The notes beneath the pieces are model-generated. The model had not been told where the DNA came from, did not search any database, and saw nothing but the letters and a program-made list of their open reading frames with translations. Below, one piece after another: positions 8,393 through 17,313 of a stretch of DNA of 64,000 nucleotides; the first letter of the stretch is position 1, and every line of letters begins with the position of its first letter. The stretch spans positions 568,001 through 632,000 of the forward strand of contig NZ_OY761823.1 in assembly GCF_963664965.1 (NCBI RefSeq), written 5' to 3'. The position numbers and the translations under genes were made by a program. Source of the stretch: an uncultured Pseudodesulfovibrio sp. Lineage in GTDB: Bacteria > Desulfobacterota > Desulfovibrionia > Desulfovibrionales > Desulfovibrionaceae.

Positions 8393-9397
8393 ATGGGGAT
8401 GGTTTTTAGTTATGTTTCCTGCATGGAGAAGTTAGCCATTTGGGTAGAGACGATTGTCTACGCGACCATAATTATTGGCGGTACTGCATATCTCATTTCA
8501 GTCGATGCCTTCGAATTCTTTTATGATTTCAGTAGGTATCATGAAAGTTACGAGCTTGACGAAATTGCTCTTGCCATTCCGCTCGCCTTGGTCTGCCTGT
8601 TGATTTTTTCCGTCAGACGCAGCTGGAAACTGTATCGGATGGCAAAGACCCTTCGCGAGGCGAACGACGATCTCAGCGATGCCTATGCTCGTATCCAAGC
8701 CCTTTCCCGATCGAAAGACACGTTCATTTCCGCTGCCAGCCATGAACTCAGGAGTCCTCTGATAGGCGTTGCCAATGCTCTTCAGCTTCGGAAAATGGCG
8801 AAAAGCGAGGAAGAGGAGCGCGAGTTTTTCGAGCTTGCCATGGAGAAGGCACAATTCGGGTTGCTTCTTATCAATGACGTGTTGCTTTATTCACAGGTCA
8901 TTCAGGGGCACAGTGAAAAAGATTTGAAGCCATTCAATGTACGGCAGACAATGGACTCCATATTCGCATCCGTTGAGAGAGCCGCTCAGGACAAAGGCTT
9001 GGAGCTGACTGTTTCCGTCGATGAAGAGGTTCCGGACACGGTTGTCAGCCATGAAGGCGTGGTCCGCCTTGTCTATGTCAACGTGATAAACAACGCCATC
9101 AAGTATACCGAAAACGGGCGTATCGCTGTGCATTGCACCTATACGAACACCCCTCGTCCGGAACTTGTCTTTCGTTCAACCGACACGGGACAGGGAATAG
9201 CCAAGGATAAGATCAAAGCCGTGTTTGAACCGTTCAACCGGGGCGATGACCCTGCCCGACTTCGGCAGGATGGCGTCGGTCTCGGGCTGTATATGGTCAA
9301 GCAACTGGTGCAGGCGATGGAGGGACGTGTCGAGGTGGACAGTTCTGTCGGTGTCGGAACCGATTTTACAGTAGCCCTTCCGGTCAGTATCTGCTGA
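8393..9397 (+). CDS. Membrane-bound sensor histidine kinase
   Basis: This 334-residue kinase has two transmembrane helices (about residues 15-35 and 60-76) around a short acidic periplasmic loop, then a coiled linker. The HisKA domain has the phospho-acceptor His in SHELRSP. The HATPase domain has the N box NVINNAIKYTENG, the G1 box DTGQGI and the G2 box GVGLGLYMVKQL. There is no PAS or HAMP domain. No response regulator gene is adjacent, so it is an orphan kinase. The start is uncertain: neither the ATG at 8393 nor the later one at 8423 has a good ribosome-binding site. A terminator lies between it and the convergent chemoreceptor gene. Confidence 0.85.
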   Translation: MGMVFSYVSCMEKLAIWVETIVYATIIIGGTAYLISVDAFEFFYDFSRYHESYELDEIALAIPLALVCLLIFSVRRSWKLYRMAKTLREANDDLSDAYARIQALSRSKDTFISAASHELRSPLIGVANALQLRKMAKSEEEEREFFELAMEKAQFGLLLINDVLLYSQVIQGHSEKDLKPFNVRQTMDSIFASVERAAQDKGLELTVSVDEEVPDTVVSHEGVVRLVYVNVINNAIKYTENGRIAVHCTYTNTPRPELVFRSTDTGQGIAKDKIKAVFEPFNRGDDPARLRQDGVGLGLYMVKQLVQAMEGRVEVDSSVGVGTDFTVALPVSIC

Positions 9398-9447
9398 TTT
9401 TCAAGACAGCAAAGGCGTGAGGTGAATATGGCGGGAAGTTTCACCAC

Positions 9448-9487
9448 GACAAGCCCCCGAACCATGGTGAAGTTTCGAGGGCTTGTC
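9448..9487. terminator. Bidirectional terminator hairpin between convergent genes
   Basis: Complementary arms GACAAGCCCCCGAA and TTTCGAGGGCTTGTC surround a 9-11-nt loop. It lies between the ends of the kinase (9397, plus strand) and the chemoreceptor (9506, minus strand). There are no long U-tracts, so the strength is uncertain. Confidence 0.65.
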
Positions 9488-9505
9488 CCGGTATATTAGG
9501 AGGGG

Positions 9506-11503
9506 TTAGAATTTTTCGAATTCGTCATTGGCATGACTGGGCAAGGCCGGATGAGCTGGCGCTATACTGCGTTGGCCCTGCGTGATGCGTTTGGAATGGT
9601 GACTGGTGTTGTCCCCCATTTTGAAGAAGCTGATGCTGTGTTGCAGATCCGCGGCCTTGCCGGCCAGTTCGGCGGCAGTGGCGGCAACCTGTTCGGCTGT
9701 CGATGCATTCTGCTGGATAACCGTGTCTGATTCCTGAATGGCTTTTGTCACCTGTTCAATGCCGACGTTCTGTTCACCGGCAGTGGCGGATATTTCCTGA
9801 ATGAGGCTTGCGGTCTTTTCGATATCCGGGATCAGCTGTGTGAGCAGTTCGCCCGCTTCTTGCGCGACCGAGACGCTGGAAGAAGATAGCTCGCTGATCT
9901 CGGCAGCCGCGATACCGCTTCTTTCCGCCAGTTTTCTGACTTCTGCGGCGACAACGGCAAATCCCTTGCCCGCTTCACCGGCACGGGCCGCTTCAATGGC
10001 GGCATTGAGGGCCAGCAGGTTCGTCTGGCGGGCGATATCCTCAATGATGTTGATTTCATTGGCGATTTTCGTCATGGCGTCATAGGTCCGTTTGACGGCT
10101 TCGCCTCCGGTGCGCGTGTTTCGGGCGGCCTTGTCCGCGAGTTGTTCGGTTTCATGAGCGATGTCCGCTGTCTGCTTGATGCTCCCTGACATCTCCTCCA
10201 TGGAAGAGGAGACTTCTTCCAGAGCTGCGGCCTGCTGTGTGGCACCCTGCGAAAGCACATCGCTTGCCGACGCGAGATTGTTGCAGCCGCCGGAAACGTC
10301 ATTGGAGATATCTTGTACGTGACTGATGATGGCAGTCAGTTTTTCACTCATTTTACGCATGGCGCGTTGGATGATGCCCATCTCATCCTTGCGGTCCTTG
10401 CTGTCGAGATAGGTCAGGTCGCCGCGGGAAATGCGGGTGGCGAATGCGGCACAATTGTTGACCGGTTCCATGACGGATTTCTGCAATACGAAGAGGATTA
10501 TGACGATGGGCACCAGGATGATGGTGAGAAAGAGCGCGCCGACGATCCAGAGGACAGCGGCGATCATGCCCTGCTGACTGGATATATCAAGGGAAAGCAC
10601 AATGGTGCCGATGGTTTCCCCACGGTAGTCCTTTACGGGAAATGCACACAGGCCTGTTTCGCCGACGATGCTGATGGCTGCATCCTGCATTCCGCTGTCC
10701 AGAAACGCCGCGGAAGTGACGTTTTGTGTTTCCTGATTCTTTTGTCCGTAGACCAGCACGAACCTGTTGTCGCGCACAGGATTTTTCGCTGTATCCTGCA
10801 ATTTGGTGGTGATGGGCAGAAGATCCTTATCCATGTACAGGAGCGCCTTCACATTGCCCGAGGATTCCATGCTCTTGAGGATTCCGGCAAAACTGATCAG
10901 CACTTCCACCGAGCCAAGGTGCTGGCCGCTGTCGTCACTGATCGGGGCGAGGCCGCGAATGGTGAATCCACCGCGTCCCGGTTCAATGCCCATCACGGCT
11001 TCCCTGTTCCTGTTGACGTCGATGACCGTGTTTCGGAATGAGGAAAGATCGTCTGAAATATCGACCCATTGGCCGTTCTTCTTTGCCTGTTTTTTACGCC
11101 AGAGTCGGGCAAGACTGCGGGCGGTCGGGGTATGAAAATGTATTTTGAAGTCGGAACCGACGCTTTCCTTGTACCCGGAAAGTACCGGGGCCAGAGAGGT
11201 ACGCAGCATCTCCCTCGCCGCCTGCATGTCCGCATCCTTCGCATCATTCATGTCACCCTGATTGGCGACACGGTAGGCGTCGATGACCGCGGGCATCCGT
11301 CCGAACAGTGAGGCCTGCTCCAGTGCGTTTTTGGACATTTTTCGAATCGACTGTTGCACTTCCTCCATTTTCCCTTCCAATATGAGGGAGACAAAGGACT
11401 TTTCCAGATTGTCGAACTGGGAGGAAAGGCTGAGATATCCACCTGCGATCATCAGCAGTGCAAGGACCAGCAGTGGTACGAGAATTTTTATTCGGATACT
11501 CAT
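9506..11503 (-). CDS. Methyl-accepting chemotaxis protein
   Basis: This 665-residue chemoreceptor has an N-terminal transmembrane helix (about residues 7-28), a long periplasmic sensor of double-Cache type (about residues 30-310), a second transmembrane helix (about 313-340), and a HAMP domain. The cytoplasmic hairpin carries the conserved tip [28 protein letters not shown]. It relays ligand binding to CheA/CheW. The protein ends in DEFEKF, fitting the CheR-tethering pattern x-[FHWY]-x-x-[FHWY] at the extreme C-terminus, so it probably recruits the methyltransferase CheR directly. GGAG precedes the start by a normal spacing. No che genes are nearby. Confidence 0.93.
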   Translation of the reverse strand: MSIRIKILVPLLVLALLMIAGGYLSLSSQFDNLEKSFVSLILEGKMEEVQQSIRKMSKNALEQASLFGRMPAVIDAYRVANQGDMNDAKDADMQAAREMLRTSLAPVLSGYKESVGSDFKIHFHTPTARSLARLWRKKQAKKNGQWVDISDDLSSFRNTVIDVNRNREAVMGIEPGRGGFTIRGLAPISDDSGQHLGSVEVLISFAGILKSMESSGNVKALLYMDKDLLPITTKLQDTAKNPVRDNRFVLVYGQKNQETQNVTSAAFLDSGMQDAAISIVGETGLCAFPVKDYRGETIGTIVLSLDISSQQGMIAAVLWIVGALFLTIILVPIVIILFVLQKSVMEPVNNCAAFATRISRGDLTYLDSKDRKDEMGIIQRAMRKMSEKLTAIISHVQDISNDVSGGCNNLASASDVLSQGATQQAAALEEVSSSMEEMSGSIKQTADIAHETEQLADKAARNTRTGGEAVKRTYDAMTKIANEINIIEDIARQTNLLALNAAIEAARAGEAGKGFAVVAAEVRKLAERSGIAAAEISELSSSSVSVAQEAGELLTQLIPDIEKTASLIQEISATAGEQNVGIEQVTKAIQESDTVIQQNASTAEQVAATAAELAGKAADLQHSISFFKMGDNTSHHSKRITQGQRSIAPAHPALPSHANDEFEKF

Positions 11504-11833
11504 TGAAATGCTCCATAGGAATGACTACGCCGCCATAGACGGCATTAATGTGAGGAGGCTATTTCACAATTTTCTAATATACTGAAGAACACCCCTGCTT
11601 GTGAACGAATTCTCAATGTCGGGCTGAATTTCTCCGCCAATCATGGTGTTTTCCGGTTTTTTTTGTTCCGACTGAAGCAAGCGCAGGAATTTGTTTGAAA
11701 CACTACTACCATCCTGCGGTTTTGTCATGTCGAATTCAGGAATGGTGCATCAGTATGTGTTATTATTTGAATCAAACCGGTTTTTTTTGAGGTCCAACTG
11801 GATTCGGACGGCAGTTGTGAAGATCGCCTGCGT
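11504..11833. other. 330-bp gap without a gene
   Basis: This lies between the start of the chemoreceptor and the end of the solute-binding protein gene, both on the minus strand. It should hold the chemoreceptor promoter. I see AT-rich patches with T-runs (for example around 11659-11668 and 11777-11786) but no clear terminator hairpin, repeat or gene. Confidence 0.3.
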
Positions 11834-12571
11834 CTACTCAAGAGGTTCCGGCAGCATGCCCGCCCACTTGCCGAGGAGCCGGGCGCTGGTCCCGTCCTCC
11901 AGCATTTCCCCGAATATCCGGGCCAGTTTCGGGGCGAGGCCGGCATGTCTGCGGTTGAGGACGTGATAGACCATGTCCCGGTACAGGACATTGGACATCC
12001 GGACCGGAATCCCGATTGACCGCGCCGTATTCAACCCGACCTGAAGGTGATGGACCACGGCATCCACCCTAGATTCGGCGAGCATGTGAAAAACCTGCTG
12101 GAGCGTGTTGCCCACCACATACCGTTCGATTCCTTTCTGTTTGCAGAGCTGCAGGGGAAGCTGTGCCCCCCGTACGATCCCGACCCTGAGGGAAGAGATG
12201 TCCTTCCATGAGTCGATCCGCAATCCCTCCTTCAGAGTGAAGGCCACGATGGTTTCCGTTGCCACGGGCGTTTTTACGGGGATCAGGTTTTCATACGGCT
12301 GATACGATGCCTTGGTTCGTCCGGCACAGGCGTCCGTGTGTCCGTCGTTGGCATCCTCGAGGTCCCGCAGCCGGGGCAGGTAGGCGAATGCCGGCACTAT
12401 GCCGATCCTGCCGTATACCTCGGTGAAAAACGCCTCTGCTTCGGAAGAGGCGCATGTCTGGTACTCCAGACAGGGCAGGCCGATGGTGTACTGCCCCTGC
12501 TGCGCCCATGCCGCGGGCGATCCGACGAGAAACCAGACCGTGATGAGAATTTGCAGGGCTTTTTTCATCAT
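11834..12571 (-). CDS. Family-3 extracellular solute-binding protein
   Basis: The product is about 245 residues. From the ATG at 12571 it has a signal peptide (MMKKALQILITVWFLVGSPAAWAQ) and a type-II periplasmic-binding fold similar to amino-acid ABC binding proteins (SBP_bac_3). Supporting segments are RDLEDANDGHTDACAGRT (pocket loop), LRVGIVRGAQL and DAVVHHLQVGL. No permease or ATPase genes are adjacent. It may work with a distant transporter or be an isolated sensor-like protein, as often seen in this group. No strong ribosome-binding site is visible, and longer in-frame starts exist upstream (to 12673). Confidence 0.75.
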   Translation of the reverse strand: MMKKALQILITVWFLVGSPAAWAQQGQYTIGLPCLEYQTCASSEAEAFFTEVYGRIGIVPAFAYLPRLRDLEDANDGHTDACAGRTKASYQPYENLIPVKTPVATETIVAFTLKEGLRIDSWKDISSLRVGIVRGAQLPLQLCKQKGIERYVVGNTLQQVFHMLAESRVDAVVHHLQVGLNTARSIGIPVRMSNVLYRDMVYHVLNRRHAGLAPKLARIFGEMLEDGTSARLLGKWAGMLPEPLE

Positions 12572-12697
12572 GTGAGCGTAGCATCTTTCGTGACAATACA
12601 AAAATGTATCATAACTATATACATTGATGAACTTTTTTTGAATAATAAGTGCCTCCTGCAAACACGGTGTCATTGTTGGCTTCGCTGGGAGTATCCG

Positions 12698-13744
12698 TTA
12701 TCGGAGTTCCTGCACGCGCCCCTGTTCTTTCATGACGTAGGCCTTGAGTTGGCGGGACATATCGCCGTATACCCTGATCGCATCCATATTGAGAGGTATG
12801 TCCACATACTGCATCAGCACTCTGTCGTGCCCGTCGTGAACGTGGGGCATGACTCCGGCAAAGAAGAACCGTAGGCGTTCACATTGTTCGATCAGATAAG
12901 CCGCCGCCTTGCCGCAGGACGGAAGGAAGAGATAGACGGCATCCATTCGGTCCGCTCGGTACCGCTGCAATCCGTCATCAATTTCCTTTACGGTGTCCGC
13001 GCCGATGGAGTGGACGATGATGAAAGCGGCGTTGAGTTCGTCAGGCAGGGAAAACAGGCTGACAGATGACGCGCCTGTGGGCGGTTCCATGTCCGGCACA
13101 CCAAATTCCCTCGGGACCTCCATCCAGCGATAGATGTCGGCAACCATTTCCTGATGGCGCGGTGGGATGAAAACCGTTTTCTGCGTTCGGTCAATGGCAT
13201 AGTAATGATTTACCACCGACCCTTTTTCCTGCTTCGACGTAGCCAGTTCCTTGGCCTGCATGCCGGAAGCCGCAATGCCCAGCATGAGGCAGCAAGGTCT
13301 GGAACCCATCAGCTCCTGCAGGCCTTTCTGTGAAAAGAAATGCGTTGTGACCGAACAGTCGAAAATGCCTTTGTCGTCTTCGCTCCTTGCCATGTCGAAA
13401 AGCAATTGCGTCATCATCGGACCGACCCGGGGAGAGCGGTAGGCCGGGTCGACAAAAACAAGCCCCAATTCCGGCACCTTGACCGAAGGATCGTGGTATT
13501 TAAAACCGGCGTGGCCGAATATGGCTCCGTTCTCAGGGTCAATGCCGATGACCGACTTGAACTCCCCGTTTTCAATTTTTTCCGTCAGTGACTGGAGGTC
13601 GTAGAGGAATTCTTCCTGAGTGAAGCCGTAGCACCGCCAGGCAAGGCGGCATACTTCAGCCAGTTCATCGGAGCGGGCCAGACGCACTTCCGGGTTCTTG
13701 ACCGTGCGCCGCTTTTTTCCCTTCCTTGCAGGGATGGTGTCCAT
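12698..13744 (-). CDS. GNAT-fold protein, probable C-terminal half of a frameshifted fusion
   Basis: The first part (about residues 15-190) looks like a GNAT acyltransferase: VRLARSDELAEVCRLAWRCYGF, then the strand and acetyl-CoA loop region around VFVDPAYRSPRVGPMM. The second half is a GNAT-like or related fold of unknown substrate. The open frame continues upstream of the listed ATG as REGKEVRLTKKLRYGAIPTEL without a good start codon. This is the sort of junction expected inside a fusion with the upstream RsbW-like ATPase, which is one base out of frame. I therefore suspect this is half of a single 505-codon gene. The substrate is unknown. Confidence 0.55.
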   Translation of the reverse strand: MDTIPARKGKKRRTVKNPEVRLARSDELAEVCRLAWRCYGFTQEEFLYDLQSLTEKIENGEFKSVIGIDPENGAIFGHAGFKYHDPSVKVPELGLVFVDPAYRSPRVGPMMTQLLFDMARSEDDKGIFDCSVTTHFFSQKGLQELMGSRPCCLMLGIAASGMQAKELATSKQEKGSVVNHYYAIDRTQKTVFIPPRHQEMVADIYRWMEVPREFGVPDMEPPTGASSVSLFSLPDELNAAFIIVHSIGADTVKEIDDGLQRYRADRMDAVYLFLPSCGKAAAYLIEQCERLRFFFAGVMPHVHDGHDRVLMQYVDIPLNMDAIRVYGDMSRQLKAYVMKEQGRVQELR

Positions 13745-13782
13745 CAGCTCGGTGGGTATCGCGCCATACCGGAGTTTCTTGG

Positions 13783-14211
13783 TCAGGCGGACTTCCTTTC
13801 CTTCCCGTCCATGGACAAGAGTTCCACCGAATCCATGGCATTGAGCATGAGCAACGACCCCAGACCGGGCCTGTTGACACTTTCCAGATCTCCGGGCGTA
13901 AATCGTTCTGCCTGTGCAGAGTCAAAGGGAATGCCCTTTTCCCTGATGGAGATGACCAGACTGCCTGCTTTGACAGAGAATGCAATGTGAATGTGTTCGT
14001 CTTCTTTGATGTCGCCGGAGAAATGCTCAACAGCGTTGCAGAAGGCTTCGTCCACGGCCAGTTTGATGGCGAAGGTTTCCCGGGTGTCGAGGGAAAGGAC
14101 TTTGGCTACCTGGCCAGCACATTCAACGGCAGTGCGGACCATGAGCTTGCGGACTGGGAGGGTGAGCTTGGCAAGGAGTAGATGATGTGCTGTTTCAAGT
14201 GGTGCGGACAT
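13783..14211 (-). CDS. RsbW-like ATP-binding (anti-sigma kinase type) domain protein
   Basis: This 142-residue HATPase_c_2 domain resembles RsbW/SpoIIAB-type serine kinases and anti-sigma factors. Signature segments are AIKLAVDEAFCNAVEHF (N box) and GLGSLLMLNAMDSVEL. The start MSAPLETAHH at 14211 is the most natural; longer in-frame forms to 14427 add an unlikely Cys/His-rich leader. It ends prematurely at KERKSA, where homologous-looking sequence (GKEVRL) continues in another frame, suggesting a one-base frameshift between about 13790 and 13815. If real, the pair would be an ATPase-GNAT fusion acting in a partner-switching or signalling pathway. Confidence 0.7.
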   Translation of the reverse strand: MSAPLETAHHLLLAKLTLPVRKLMVRTAVECAGQVAKVLSLDTRETFAIKLAVDEAFCNAVEHFSGDIKEDEHIHIAFSVKAGSLVISIREKGIPFDSAQAERFTPGDLESVNRPGLGSLLMLNAMDSVELLSMDGKERKSA

Positions 14212-14438
14212 GGTTTTCCGGTTACTGAAATTGATAAGCGGGACGTCATGACAACTGCGACGTCGTGCAAAATGATCACTGTGGGTACGCAACGTATGCG
14301 GGGATGGCAAGAAGGGACGTGTCATTGATGCGGATTGCGGTAAATGATGGTGGCACAACAGGTTGTTGCAACGGAATCTGTAAGGGTGTACGTCTTTCGA
14401 TATTTGCAGGTCGAATACACAACTCATCCGGAAGTCAC

Positions 14439-15302
14439 ATGATCGCCATCACCCACTGCGCCGCTCTGCGCGGCATCGACGCCTACCCCGTTCGTCTCGA
14501 AGTCGATTTCTCCCGTTCCGGGATGCCCTGCTTCACCATGGTCGGCCTTGCCGAGGGGGCCGTGAAGGAGGCCAAGGAGCGCGTCTTCTCAGCTCTCAGG
14601 AACTGCGGATTCAAGATTCCTCCGGCCCGGATTACCGTGAACCTCGCCCCGGCTGACGTGCGAAAGGTGGGCAGTGCCTATGACCTGCCGCTCGCCATCG
14701 GCATTCTTTGCGGCATGGGGATTCTCGATCAGGAAGCGGTCCGTGACTGGTACATGGCGGGCGAGCTGTCCCTGACCGGGGCGCTCAAGTCGGTTCCCGG
14801 CGTGCTGCCGCTGGCCATGGCTGCCCGCGAAAACGGCGGAAACGGCATCATCGTCCCGGCAGAAAACGGGCGTGAAGGTGCTGTGGTCAAGGATATCCCG
14901 GTCATTGCCGCTGCCGATCTCTCGCAGGTCGTGCACCATCTTCTCGGTGAAGAACTCCTTGAACCCGCCATGGTTGACATCGACACCCTCTGGTCCGAGC
15001 GCCAGACCTTTCTGTCCGATTTTTCCGAGGTTAAGGGGCAGGAACATGCCAAGCGCGCCATCGAGATCGCGGCTGCCGGAAACCACAACCTGCTGTTCAT
15101 CGGCCCTCCCGGATCGGGCAAGACCATGCTTGCCAAGCGCATCCCCACCGTGTTGCCGCCCCTGCGTTTCGAGGAAGCCCTCGAGGTCACCAAGATTTAT
15201 TCCGTGGCCGGACAGCTCCCGCGGGATCATGCGCTCATGGTCACCCGCCCTTTCCGTACCCCGCACCACACCATTTCCGACGTGGGGCTCATCGGCGGCG
15301 GG
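14439..15302 (+). pseudogene. comM: comM (yifB), 5' fragment, cut by the transposon
   Basis: This is the first 288 codons of the MCM-like AAA+ helicase ComM (YifB, Mg-chelatase-like family), which promotes branch migration during natural transformation. Visible parts are [19 protein letters not shown], the ChlI-type N-domain, and Walker A GPPGSGKT. The break falls at LIGGG, just before the Walker B half. Reading continues 34 codons into the transposon and stops at 15407, so a truncated 322-residue product without Walker B could be made. The first in-frame ATG upstream (14265) is less likely than 14439, where similarity begins. The missing 224 codons lie at 35008-35682. Confidence 0.95.
15298..15302. 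repeat. Target-site duplication, left copy (GCGGG)
   Basis: The five bases GCGGG directly precede the left inverted repeat and recur directly after the right one (35003-35007). A 5-bp duplication is the signature of Tn7-like transposition, and is seen here at both junctions. Confidence 0.95.
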
Positions 15303-15328
15303 TGTGATTTGTTAAAATTAATGCGACA
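15303..15328 (+). repeat. Left terminal inverted repeat
   Basis: These 26 bases, starting TGTGATTTGTTA and ending ATGCGACA, are the inverted match of 34977-35002 with three mismatches. The last 8 bases (ATGCGACA) recur as GTGCGACA at 15341-15348, 20 bp further in. The pair looks like two TnsB-type binding sites at the left end. Confidence 0.95.
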
Positions 15329-15330
15329 TT

Positions 15331-15399
15331 TTGAAAATAAGTGCGACATTCATATCCTTACTAGCATTGAAGCCAGCCGAGAACTTTCGGCTGGCTTTG
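15331..15399 (+). promoter_or_regulatory. Candidate left-end promoter and leader hairpin before the TnsE-like gene
   Basis: A possible promoter reads TTGAAA (15331-15336), 16-bp spacer, TATCCT (15353-15358), just inside the left end. It is followed at once by a strong hairpin GAAGCCAGCCGA-gaacttT-CGGCTGGCTTT (15369-15397). AGGAGG and the ATG at 15417 come next. The hairpin looks like a terminator for read-through from comM, or a protective or attenuating structure at the 5' end of the transcript. There is little room for another promoter between the hairpin and the gene. This is an inference from position and base matches. Confidence 0.45.
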
Positions 15400-15416
15400 T
15401 CATTTAGGAGGAATTA

Positions 15417-17189
15417 ATGCCAATTACCTACCCATTTCCGTTTCAAGACATCACACATGAAATTCGACTAAAAAAGTCGTGGGATGATAGCTCTGACCGA
15501 TGGCTAACGTGGTGGTATAGGGGGGTACTTAAAAATCATAAAGCGAAGAGTCAGCCACATGTTCGAGTTGTATTCCGCAAGCTATTTGGTGACCAGATCA
15601 GCGATGAAACATATGAACAAGATTTGCTTCTTACCAGCTTAGGAAAAGTTAGAATTGGTACAGTCTGGCAAGATGGCCGGTGCAGGGCGAAAGCCCTTTT
15701 TGAAGAGGCAAAGTTTGACTTGGATCTATCAGAAGGCCAATGGACTCACACATCGTTTGAAAATACCAATTTATATCTAAAGAGCTCACCCTTTCGCCAA
15801 GAATTTTACCCGTTGTCACATAGTGATGACCCAAGCCAAATCCTAGTGTTCAACACAACAGATCAAGTGACTCTATTGATTCCATGTATGGAGTATTTTT
15901 CACGTTGCTACGGAGCATCAGAGGAAATCAAAAGAGTATTGGCAACTTTTCTACATAAAGACTGTGAAAACAAACTATTTGCCCCATTAGGGATGCCGGA
16001 AGAAGATGGCATATGGAGAATACGTAGACGTTTGCGCACTCATAAAGACGATTCGGTTTTTCTCGCACACTACAAATATGATGATTACACTAAAAGAGTA
16101 TCAAAAAGCATACACTCTCAAATTGCGGCAGAGTTTGATGATAAAAGATGTGCCCCTGTTAATCTAAAAATTAGCCCATGGTTTAAAGGGGAAGCCCAAG
16201 TAAAAGTTCGGGGGTTATGGCTCAACAACAATAAAACGTTTCTCGCTTTACGCATTGCAGGACATAGTGAGCCTGAGGGGAAACCCATTCATGTTTTGGT
16301 CGAAAAAAAGAAATCCCCCCCCAAAAATGCAGGTACTGAAGAAGAGGACAGAGATAGGGTTCGGGTTGATTTAGTTACGCCACCTGATGAAATTGACTTA
16401 ACAGATGATGACGAGCCAAACCAAGGTGGATCTATCGTTGACATCTTGAGCTCGGAGTTTGAAATACTTGGCAAAAGAAGAGTTGTAATAGACGAGACAA
16501 ATGAAATAGAGGGAAATCAACAGACGCAATTCACGGACGATGAGGCCAATGCATTTTCTACAGGGGAACCATATGGAAGTGGTGGAGATGTAGGCTATGC
16601 GCTGATCCACTCTCCTCAGACGTTTGTGTCTCAAGGGGTGTTACGTGAAATGTGGGAAGCATTTTTGTATTTACACCAAGCGTATCCAAAGCAATTACTT
16701 TCAGTCGAGTGGTTTACCTTCGTTGATGGGTTGAGCAAAGAGGAAGAGCTTAAACTAATTGGATTAGAGCCTTTTCACATTGATGAAGAGATCGATGGAG
16801 AAATAAGGAACTGGTTATTTCTTGATGGAGCGAAAAAACAATTTCCACGAGGCATGCTCGTAATAAGAATTACAACACCTTCAGAGTATGTTTATGTCGT
16901 TGAAACACAAAGAAAATGGGTTAAGAAAAAAGATAAAAATGGTGAAATCACAGAAGGTGAGGAGTCTTTAACGGGTCTAGTGTTCACTCTAAAAGACCAC
17001 TCAAAACTAGAGCATTATTTAAGGCAAATTCTATCAAAAGTCCGAAATGCTAAAGGTGTTTTTTCTAAGATCTCTGGTTTATGCCCAGAAAAAGGAGCCG
17101 CTTTCAAACATTCGCGCAAGAGTGATCAAAGAAGGCCAGAAGAGGCTTCAGCCCGTAATGCTCTGAGTAAAGTTATGATATTCCTTTGA
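15417..17189 (+). CDS. TnsE-like transposition targeting protein (candidate)
   Basis: The 590-residue protein is weakly but consistently similar by eye to Tn7 TnsE. It has a beta-rich N-terminal half with an IPCMEYFSRCYG segment at the place where TnsE has its conserved IPQLELAR stretch. An acidic disordered linker follows (about residues 305-400, runs of EEED and DDDE). The C-terminal domain matches the TnsE_C plan, with GMLVIRITTPSEYVYVVETQ and LEHYLRQILSKVRNAKGVF. In Tn7, TnsE directs insertion into replicating mobile plasmids through DNA structure and the sliding clamp. Here the gene is at the opposite end from the tni operon, transcribed inward, and AT-rich like the tni genes. An excellent AGGAGG lies 6 nt before the start. 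An unrelated cargo protein remains possible. Confidence 0.55.
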   Translation: MPITYPFPFQDITHEIRLKKSWDDSSDRWLTWWYRGVLKNHKAKSQPHVRVVFRKLFGDQISDETYEQDLLLTSLGKVRIGTVWQDGRCRAKALFEEAKFDLDLSEGQWTHTSFENTNLYLKSSPFRQEFYPLSHSDDPSQILVFNTTDQVTLLIPCMEYFSRCYGASEEIKRVLATFLHKDCENKLFAPLGMPEEDGIWRIRRRLRTHKDDSVFLAHYKYDDYTKRVSKSIHSQIAAEFDDKRCAPVNLKISPWFKGEAQVKVRGLWLNNNKTFLALRIAGHSEPEGKPIHVLVEKKKSPPKNAGTEEEDRDRVRVDLVTPPDEIDLTDDDEPNQGGSIVDILSSEFEILGKRRVVIDETNEIEGNQQTQFTDDEANAFSTGEPYGSGGDVGYALIHSPQTFVSQGVLREMWEAFLYLHQAYPKQLLSVEWFTFVDGLSKEEELKLIGLEPFHIDEEIDGEIRNWLFLDGAKKQFPRGMLVIRITTPSEYVYVVETQRKWVKKKDKNGEITEGEESLTGLVFTLKDHSKLEHYLRQILSKVRNAKGVFSKISGLCPEKGAAFKHSRKSDQRRPEEASARNALSKVMIFL

Positions 17190-17313
17190 TCTCTAGCAAT
17201 GGTGATGAGTTACGAAGGATGGCTTGACCTATTGGAGAAATAGCTCCCAACACCACAAGAAAAAGACGTGTGTATTTAGATTATTACGGATAGCCCCTCT
17301 AACGTGGGCTTCT

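Noticed and set aside
14352..14371. Sigma-54-like TGGCAC...TTGCA motif upstream of comM
   Set aside because: The spacing between the GG and GC elements is about 16 bp rather than the required 12 or so, so it is not a sigma-54 promoter. It is an imperfect palindrome of no clear role.
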